In this document: positions 57,129 through 64,000 of the stretch, piece by piece
Layout of the letters: the number at the start of each line of letters is the position of its first letter
Numbering within the stretch: the stretch's first letter is position 1
Assembly: GCF_029227915.1 (NCBI RefSeq)
Contig: NC_079879.1
Span: forward strand, 22,584,501-22,648,500
Source of the DNA: Hydractinia symbiolongicarpus
Lineage: Eukaryota > Cnidaria > Hydrozoa > Anthoathecata > Hydractiniidae
Reading direction: 5' to 3'
Length of the DNA stretch: 64,000 bases
Program-made: the position numbers and the translations under genes
Notes under the pieces: generated by a model
What the model saw: the letters and a program-made list of their open reading frames with translations, nothing else
Told to the model about the DNA's origin: nothing
Database searches by the model: none

Positions 57129-59137
57129 ATGGTTGAAATATGGAAAGAAGAATCCTCGTATTTTAAAACACTAATCTTAGAAGAAGATCGTTTGCATTAT
57201 AAAAAAAAATTGACACTCGAAAATGAGGTTCTTTTAGAAGACCTTTTCAACATAGAGGAGGGTAACTGGACCACTGATGTTAAACAGCTGCCTGATGTTT
57301 GTTACCCTGATATTTGGAACTATCTCATTGAAACGCCAAGTGAATTCACAAAAGACAAAATGAAAGCTTACAAATCCCTTGAATCGTACAACTTTTTTGT
57401 TTCGGGACACGTACATCAAGTTTATATTCACAAGATTGAACACCAAAATTTTTCTTTTGTCAAAACTAAAGTTTTACCCAGTCAACGACAAGGCCAGAAA
57501 GAAGTTCTCTATGAAGTTTGGGTTTGCATACACAAAAGTGGATGGATATTAAGTGCCAATTGTACTTGTATGTCGGGGTAAGAAACATAAGATAAAAAAT
57601 GATTTGTATTGCTCATATTGCTCATTTCTTTCACTATTAAATAGAATGTTTAAAAACATAAAAATTAAAACTAATTAATCAGAGTAAGGTATTATATCAT
57701 ACATATATATCCTAACAAATAAGAAGTAAAAATTTTTATACTTTCAGGCTCGGTTCAGCTTGCAGTCACACTGGGGCATTACTATTCAAATTGCAAGCAT
57801 GCACTCAGCTTGAGCTCAACAAAGAGGATGCTTGTACTAGTAAGCTGTGTGAATGGAACAAGGCAAGAAAGCGTGCCCATCCTGCACCCTTACATAAAAT
57901 CAATTTTAAACGTCCCAAGAAGAACGAGAAATTACCTAAAATTGCCAGCCCATTCAAAGGAACTCTTGAAGGATTTAGTCGTGCAGATCCTGTTAAATTT
58001 TGTCATGACTCCCAAATTACAATATTAAAAGAACTAAAGCAAATAACTCCTAATGCAGCAGTTCTAACATGTATCAGTCTCAAACTTCGTGATGACCCTA
58101 GTTCAGGTGAAGATACAGATACTGCATATGAAACTGAAGAAAATACTGTGCCTGAACTGTTAACCAGCTTTTTTGACCCATGTAGTGTGAACTACAGTGA
58201 ACAAAAGATTTCACAAGTTTGTGATAAACTTTACAAAAATTACAAAGGACAAACAGATCAAAAACAATATGATAATTTAACTAAAATAACTAAAGACCAA
58301 AGCCAATCAAATAAATGGATGCTTTATCGTGCTGGAAGAATCACTTCATCCAACTGCAAGAAAGCATATACATGTAATATTCAAAAACCAGCAATTTCAA
58401 CAATAAAATCTATCATGCAATACAATGAAAATATTTCAACTCCATCAATGAAATATGGTAAAGAATCAGAGCCAAAAGCCTTCAAAAGTTTTAATGAAAT
58501 GATGAAAACTAAGCATGAAAATTTTACAGTGGATATTACTGGTCTTCATATCAATGAAAAATATCACCATATTGGAGCAAGTCCTGATGGCCTCACGTTT
58601 TGTAAATGCCATGGAAAAGGGCTACTAGAAATCAAATGTCCCTTCAATTTTCAGCATGGCTTAGAAAACTATAAGACCCATAAAAACTGTCCAATAACAA
58701 ATTATGACAAAATGAAGGAAACCCATGAATATTACTTTCAAATGCAACTCCAAATGTTGGTGACAGAAAGGAATTATTGCTACTTTTTTGTTTGGTCCAA
58801 AAAAAATTTTATATCAATATGTGTTGATAAAAATGAATTATTTTGTGAATCACTAAGAGCAAAAATTGACAGCGTGTTTTTCAAAATTATACTTCCAGAG
58901 CTAGTATCACGTAAAAATGACCAAGCAAACGATGAGTCTCAAAAGTTGTATTGTTATTGCAAACGTCCCTGTTTTAAGCCAATGATCGCTTGTGATAATG
59001 CTGAATGTAAAATTACATGGTTTCACTATGCATGTGTCAACGTACTCAGGACACCTCAAGTAAATAAACAATGGTTTTGTCCTGATTGTGTAGGACCAAA
59101 AGGCAAAAAGATTACCAAAAATAAACAAAGTAAATGA
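57129..59137 (+). CDS. Transposon-encoded SWIM - YqaJ nuclease - PHD finger protein (ISL2EU second protein)
   Basis: Two exons, join(57129..57577, 57748..59137), donor GG|GTAAGA, acceptor TTTCAG, phase 2, 612 residues. The ATG at 57129 is the first in frame. A SWIM zinc motif spans the splice: C145, C147, C155, H157 (CTCMSGLGSACSH). The YqaJ-type exonuclease domain covers about 343-530: RAGRITSS, YGKESEPKAF, GASPDG with D430, LLEIKCP with E444 and K446, then YYFQMQLQM (glutamine motif). A C-terminal PHD-like finger (552-597) has YCYCK, CDNAEC, WFHYACV and WFCPDC. YqaJ proteins are lambda-exonuclease-like enzymes that resect DNA ends; with the SWIM and PHD modules it probably binds DNA and chromatin during transposition (inference). 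The catalytic residues are intact. It converges on the transposase gene of the same element. Confidence 0.9.
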
Positions 59138-59379
59138 AGGAGAGTAGATTTTGGTGATATTCTTAGGAAAAGCTCTGACCATGTTTACATATTTAAATTA
59201 CTGTATATACGTTTTATTAAATATAAAAGTAGACTTTTGTGATTATCCATGCCGTATTATCAATATGTAATATTCTTTAATATTGAAACTTAAAAAAAAA
59301 AAACTATCAAATAAACAAATACCAATGAAATGCTTATGGAAAATCTTGACTACTTTCACAAAAAAAGATACTAAAATTA

Positions 59380-60843
59380 TTATGCCACTATTTTTGGACT
59401 CACATTAACCAATCCAGCTACACAAACCATAATATCATCCAGTAGATCAACTTGTGTTAGCGGTATGAGCGTATTCAAGATATTAAATTTTCTCATTCTC
59501 CCTATAACTCTTTCAATGTGAATACGCACATTGGCGATTTGACGACTGTGGTCAACCTCTCCACCTGACAACTGTGATTTCCCCTTGGTAAATGAAGGAA
59601 TCTCTAATATACCACCCATTGTAGCTACTTCCTCCATAACAGTAAAACCTCTATCAGCCAAAACCTGGTCCCCATGTTCAATCAAATCAAGAAACCCACA
59701 TTTTACGGTTATCTCCTTGTCTGAAACTCGACCACCCCATCCTCCAGACATAAAAGTGACAGCTCCAGTTGGTGAGCAAGCAACAAGATATTTTATGGTG
59801 TTGTGATTTTTATAGTTAGACCATGTTTGTGCTCTTGCATTTAATCCCAAAGGACGTTCTGTAAAAATCTCAGTGCAGTCGATAATACACACACATCTGG
59901 TATACTTTTTGCGAAAGCATTCAGGTAAATTCTTCCGAAGAGCTTCTTTTTCAGGCCATGAAGAAAAATTGTTCAACATAAACTTTGAAAAAACAGGCAA
60001 CAATGTGCGAAGGATTTTAGATACCACAGATTCAGCAACTTTGAACCTGTATGCCAAATCTTTATTTTTGATACCAAGTCTCAACTTCATCAAAACCAGT
60101 AGGAGGTGATCTTCAGATTGCAACTTTTTTGAAATTATAGGTAACTTCGAATGCTTGAAAAGCAATTGAAATATGTCTCTTATAATGCCAGTATAAAAGA
60201 GGTGTTTTTTTGGATTGGACTTTATACTTTCATAACCAAACGATTCAGATTTTAATTTCTTGAGTTTCTTTTTCAAATTTCGATTATTTTGGGTCAATCT
60301 AATTGAGTCATTGTGGCATTGAATGATGAGTTTCTTCTTTGAATCCACGTCTGCTTGAACTGTTTTCATTTCTTTGCGTACCTTTTCCAGTTGAGCAGCT
60401 AAGTCATTGGTCTTGCTTTTTTCTAGTTCAAATAAATTTTTAAAATCAACAAAATCAGGTTCAACAGCATCAATAAATTCATTCTCATTCTGGAGTGTGC
60501 TGCTAGTAGAAGAAGTGGATTCTTTAACTTCGCGACGTTTAGAGATATGTTCAAATCTTTTTTTTTTCTGATGGAATGTTCTTTCATTGGATTCCAAATG
60601 AAAGAATCGTGTTGGAATATAATCTGGATCAAGTTTATTTTCAGATTTTTTGCCAGAAATAAAGTGTTCACTACACAACCTAGCATTGTTGATTTGAAGT
60701 TCGTGCCAATCTTTTCTTCCAACTGCTGCTATCCATTTCTGCCTTCTTTCAGGATTTGAAGGTGGAGGAATTCGATAAAAATGTAAGCTACTTTCCTCAG
60801 TTTTTCTATTCGTACATCCTACAGCACAACAGGTACTAGGCAT
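59380..60843 (-). CDS. THAP-domain DDE transposase (ISL2EU type, DDE_Tnp_4)
   Basis: Single exon, 487 residues, start at 60843 (MPSTCCAVGC), which places the THAP finger at the N-terminus as in the family; the frame stays open upstream to 60987 but that part is not family-like. THAP: C6 or C5, C10, W37, C57, H60 and the YIPTRF motif at 75-80. A coiled coil follows at about 135-200. A helix-turn-helix (LGIKNKDLAYRFKVAESVVS) precedes the catalytic core: CIIDCTEIF with D322, VLADRGF with D397 and HIERVIGRMR with E444, a complete DDE triad. The enzyme would bind the element ends through the THAP finger and excise and reinsert it in nuclear DNA. All key residues are present and no break is seen, so it may be active. 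It is convergent with the YqaJ gene. Confidence 0.92.
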   Translation of the reverse strand: MPSTCCAVGCTNRKTEESSLHFYRIPPPSNPERRQKWIAAVGRKDWHELQINNARLCSEHFISGKKSENKLDPDYIPTRFFHLESNERTFHQKKKRFEHISKRREVKESTSSTSSTLQNENEFIDAVEPDFVDFKNLFELEKSKTNDLAAQLEKVRKEMKTVQADVDSKKKLIIQCHNDSIRLTQNNRNLKKKLKKLKSESFGYESIKSNPKKHLFYTGIIRDIFQLLFKHSKLPIISKKLQSEDHLLLVLMKLRLGIKNKDLAYRFKVAESVVSKILRTLLPVFSKFMLNNFSSWPEKEALRKNLPECFRKKYTRCVCIIDCTEIFTERPLGLNARAQTWSNYKNHNTIKYLVACSPTGAVTFMSGGWGGRVSDKEITVKCGFLDLIEHGDQVLADRGFTVMEEVATMGGILEIPSFTKGKSQLSGGEVDHSRQIANVRIHIERVIGRMRKFNILNTLIPLTQVDLLDDIMVCVAGLVNVSPKIVA

Positions 60844-61024
60844 CTTCGATATAATCTCCAAAAATATAAATATTTTCTTTCTCTCTTGCCCAGCCAGCAC
60901 AGTTTTCAAGCCAAAACAGCAACCAAAATGACCGCTATCCACTTTGTTTTGACTCCAGTGATTTACGCATGCGCATTGCGTAGCCAAAAAACATAAACAA
61001 ATGACGTCACGCGAATCCGTCTAT

Positions 61025-61560
61025 AGAAACTGGCTGCAAATGAAAACAATACGGAAAAAGAGCGATTTCTGTTTTGGGTCTGCCACGCCTTCTTGTTTTC
61101 TATTAGTGGTGGGCTGCAGAGTAGGTCAACCTGATATAATATGTAAAACATTATTTCAATCCATGTATTCATATCTTGGTCGATCTTTTAAATATAATGT
61201 TTGATTGATTAATTAAGGGTAAATTAAATGATCTGTCTTACTTGAAGAGGGTAATAAGCAATAATTTATTCTGAAATATTAAGCAATGCCACCCTTTTTA
61301 CTTACCCTAGGAACTTTTTAATAAAATTATTCCCGAAAGGCAACCTTCAAAGTATTACAGAATTGTTTGACTTTATTAACCAAGCCTTATTAATTAAGCC
61401 TTTTTGAAAACTCTTTGCCAACAAACTATCTCAACAAAGTTTGTTTGCGATAAGATCACAGTATATCTGCCATTATTTTTTTTGTCAATGTTACGCTTAG
61501 GACTTTTAAGATACAAGGCCAGATGCCTTGCTGTTTATAAACACTCCTTTCGCTAAGAAG
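61025..61560. other. Intergenic, nothing recognised
   Basis: AT-rich sequence outside the right end of the ISL2EU-type element; no open frame with a domain and no repeat linked to the rest of the window. Confidence 0.45.
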
Positions 61561-61564
61561 TCAT

Positions 61565-61920
61565 CTACAAAATTCGTAGCAATTCGTATCAAAAAAATTC
61601 GTATATGCTATACGAATTTTCTTTTGCCATACAGTAATTAAATTCGTATGAAATTTTTCTAAAATCGTATAAAATTTGTATGAGTTTTTAATTAAATTCG
61701 TATGACTTTTAAATTAAATTTGTATGAGTTTTAAATTAAATTCGTATGAGTTTTAAATAAAAATCGTATGAGTTTAACAAAAAATTCGTATGAGATTTTA
61801 ATTAGATGCGTATGGTTTAAAAAAAGAAAATTGTTTGACATTGTATTAAATTCGTATATGAGTTTTAAAATAAAATTTGTTTGAGTTTTTATAATTAGAT
61901 GCTGCGTATGGTTTTTTAAA
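61565..61920. repeat. Tandem repeat, unit about 25-30 bp (ATTCGTATGAGTTTTAA)
   Basis: Ten or more imperfect copies of TTAAATTAAATTCGTATGAG. The first part includes the near-palindrome ATTCGTATATGCTATACGAAT. Confidence 0.85.
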
Positions 61921-62185
61921 AAAAATGCGATCTAAAAAAAACATTTCTATCGCCGTTTTTTGTTTTAAAACTTTTAAAAAGCAATCTAAAAAAGCTTTTC
62001 TATAGCGGTGTTTCGATTTAAACTTTTAAAATGCGATTTAAAAAAACATTTCTATCGCCGTTTTTCGATTTTTAAACTTTTAAAATGCGATCTAAAAAAA
62101 CATTTCTGTCGCCATTTTTAAATTTTCAAACTTTCAAAATGCGATCTAAAAAAACATTTCTATCGCCGTTTTTCGATTTAAACTT
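61921..62185. repeat. Tandem repeat, unit about 60 bp (AAAATGCGATCTAAAAAAAC)
   Basis: Five copies of a unit with AAAATGCGATCTAAAAAAAC, ATTTCTATCGCCGTTTTTCG and TTTAAACTTTT. It directly follows the shorter-unit array and precedes the SINE. Confidence 0.9.
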
Positions 62186-62189
62186 TCAG

Positions 62190-62757
62190 CTGTGTGAGGG
62201 AGAATGGGGGAGATGGCACATGGTGTGGGGTGTTTGATGTTGCAGGGAGTTGTCTGGCAGAGCGAGGATCTAAAAGGGGTCAAAATGATCATTAAGGGGC
62301 GTCGACAGACAGTTTTCGTCTCCGTTAACGGCAAATTGGCCGCTAGACTCAGACCCCCTCCCCCAGTCCCTTAACGGCAAGCCCATTTCCCCTACGTTAG
62401 TTTTCGTCTCCGTTAACGGAAAATTTGCCGTTAAATAGAATTTTGCCCCCCTCTGCACTTTACGGAACAATCTTTGTGGACTTATACGATTGGACTTGTT
62501 GATTTTTTTTCATTTCCCCTAAAAGAAACAAAAAAGGTGAGAAAGTTAAATTCGTCTCCATTTTTATATTTTTAACGGACGATGCATTACTCCCCCCCTA
62601 ACGGCCAATTTGCGTTAACGGAGACGAAAACTGTTTGTTGACGGCCCCTTATAAAGAACTCCACATCTAAGCCATGACCTCTCCTGGAGATAATAGACAG
62701 GGTATATCCCTTAATATTTGTGAGGAGAGCCATGTAGAATATGCACGTCTAGTTATC
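62190..62757 (+). mobile_element. SINE copy 2, 5'-truncated and interrupted by a MITE
   Basis: Matches the SINE body at 54545-54902 (TGTGAGG, GATGGC, GTTGCAGGGAGTTGTCTGGC, CATGACCTCTCCTGG, GACAGGGTATATCCCTTAAT) but lacks the tRNA-like head. A 355-bp MITE is inserted in it at 62295-62649. Confidence 0.75.
62295..62649. mobile_element. MITE with TA duplication inserted in a SINE
   Basis: Inverted ends: AGGGGCGTCGACAGACAG and, from the right, AGGGGCCGTCAACAAACAG, both continuing TTTTCGTCTCCGTTAACG. TA flanks both ends (62293-62294, 62650-62651). The intact SINE at 54545 reads CATTAAATACTC at this place, with one TA, so the TA is a true target duplication. This fits Tc1/mariner-type transposition. 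Non-coding. Confidence 0.82.
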
Positions 62758-64000
62758 TATCGTTGTTCTATAGCTAGCTAGCTAGCAAGCTATATTTTTT
62801 TTGTTGATAAAAAAACTTTTGAAACACTTTACAGACTAAATAAAATTATCGTTCTTTGTAGATTGCAGAAAGATATGCAAATTTTTCAGTAACGAATAAA
62901 ATTATAAAATATAGTTGTAACTGTGACAAGCAAAACTAAAAGCCGTTTAAGTCATTACCAGGAATGTGGCTTCTGGGATCCCCCTATGCTTTTTTTTAAC
63001 TGGAGCTTCCGACGCCATGTTGTAACTCCCAGGCCAAAGCATGCACGAAATCCGTTTGGATCGGTTTTACTCTGCAGAGGTCCCGTTTTTGCACCGCGCA
63101 GGTCTGGGCACTAACAAAGCGGCTTTAGGGACAAACTTTGACCCGACCACCTTTGAGCGTGGGCATTTGTAGTAAGGGAAAACGTGGAGTTGCACAGAGA
63201 ATTTTTTCTTTGCATTTTTACTTTTTAAACTGGTGCAATATATATTAATTTTGTAATAATTTTAATTTGAAAGGCCTGAACACAAATATAAAAAGCCTAA
63301 CAAGTCCTGGGGACGAGGTTGATTCAGTACTGGATACAAAGTTTAAGACCTTGAAGATGGTTAGTGATTGGAGGGTGTAATTTGGCTTAAGGTACTAGAA
63401 AATTTGTTTCACTTAGCTAATGTTCCACTTATCCGATAAAATGAAAAGAGTTTAATAAGTCAAATCCAAGGGACCGGGAAAATGGTTCCCCTTAGTAAAA
63501 GTTTCATTTATCTAAGATTCCACATCGAGCGGCAACTCTTTGAAACTTACAGAAATAAAAAATCTTTTTTTAAAACCCTTCTTTGTTTTACCTTGTTTTT
63601 GTACGGGGATTTAAAGTGAGCAAAATATATTAGTGCAAGTCAAATAACTTTTTGTGGATGCGCGAAAATTAGTACAAATACCACACTTCTTTTTTTTATA
63701 TGCGTTATAAGAAGACCAGGTTGGAATTTCAGGTTAAAAACAATAGGTCTATCGTCCGGAACAATTAAGACCTATTAAGAGAATTTTGATATTCTGATAT
63801 AAAGGAGAGAGTGTATGGTACTTTGTTCTATACCTTATGTCATTATTTTTAAGCATTGTTATAACCATAGACATGCTTAAGATAAATTATATCAAAATTA
63901 TGAGATTATTAAAAAAAAAACGCATGCAAAAAACCATATAATTTCGAAAAACAAAAATTGAGGTGAATTGCGAAAATTTGTCAAATTAAATCCCCATTTA
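62758..64000. other. Window end: no supported gene
   Basis: A GCTAGCTAGC run lies at about 62773. A locally GC-richer block at about 62960-63160 has a 63-codon plus-strand frame without a recognisable domain or splice context. The rest is AT-rich. Confidence 0.45.

Larger units (their letters stand above)
56623..61024. mobile_element. ISL2EU-type DNA transposon with two convergent intact genes
   Basis: The left end reads ATAGACCTATTTCTGTGTGA then CGTCA; the right end, reversed, reads ATAGACGGATTCGCGTGACG then TCA. A perfect 16-bp subterminal inverted repeat ACTGGAGTCAAAACAA lies at 56678-56693 and 60944-60959. AG abuts both ends, a possible 2-bp target duplication. A SWIM-YqaJ-PHD gene (plus) and a THAP-DDE transposase gene (minus) converge with about 240 bp between their stops. 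A DDE transposase paired with a YqaJ nuclease is the reported architecture of ISL2EU (IS4EU) elements. Both frames are open, so it may be autonomous. Confidence 0.82.

Overview
The window is eukaryotic nuclear DNA from an early-branching animal. It is AT-rich, its genes are split by GT-AG introns, and they have metazoan identities: a biogenic-amine-like GPCR, a complex I NDUFB4-like subunit, prefoldin subunit 3 and a TKL-type kinase. The dense, varied DNA transposons (ISL2EU, Tigger/pogo, hAT, Helitron, piggyBac-like, PIF-like), the TTCGCGAA-rich dispersed repeats and the scattered (GCTA)n runs fit a cnidarian, probably a hydrozoan. A sponge cannot be excluded from sequence alone.

Host genes. 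1049-3432 (-) is a two-exon class A GPCR. 6415-9530 (-) is a three-exon NDUFB4-like gene. 27246-27398 (-) is an orphan terminal exon. 28768-30531 (+) is a small unrecognised three-exon gene. 31201-38529 (+) is a nine-exon gene joining an unrecognised N-terminal domain, a long coiled coil and a TKL-like kinase domain. 42987-43469 (-) is a single-exon, putatively myristoylated disordered protein. 47569-55107 (-) is prefoldin subunit 3, with its first and last exons not found and a 6.7-kb intron full of retroelement debris.

Transposons dominate the rest. 9610 to about 12238 is a Tigger-like element with a frameshifted transposase and a divergently oriented, intact HIRAN-domain gene; between them is a 20-bp-phased array of AACGTTCGAA. 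13340-23921 is a 10.6-kb foldback-like element whose long inverted arms contain tandem arrays and which is flanked by a perfect 8-bp duplication, TGAAGTTG. A degraded hAT element (18173-21228), Helitron-like pieces, a TIR element (21738-22503) and a palindromic MITE are nested inside it. 25155-26740 and 49015-49876 are two copies of one non-LTR retrotransposon with a zinc finger placed after the RT domain. 44594-45372 is a head-to-tail tandem array of short Helitron-like units. 51682-53815 is a decayed jockey/CR1-like retrotransposon. 56623-61024 is an apparently intact ISL2EU-type transposon with two convergent genes: SWIM-YqaJ-PHD and THAP-DDE. A tRNA-derived SINE occurs at 54545-54902, and again, interrupted by a TA-flanked MITE, at 62190-62757.

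The host genes are unrelated to one another; the window is best read as a few ordinary genes whose introns and intergenic spaces have become layered transposon deposits. Paralogous copies inside the window serve as internal empty-site controls for several insertions.
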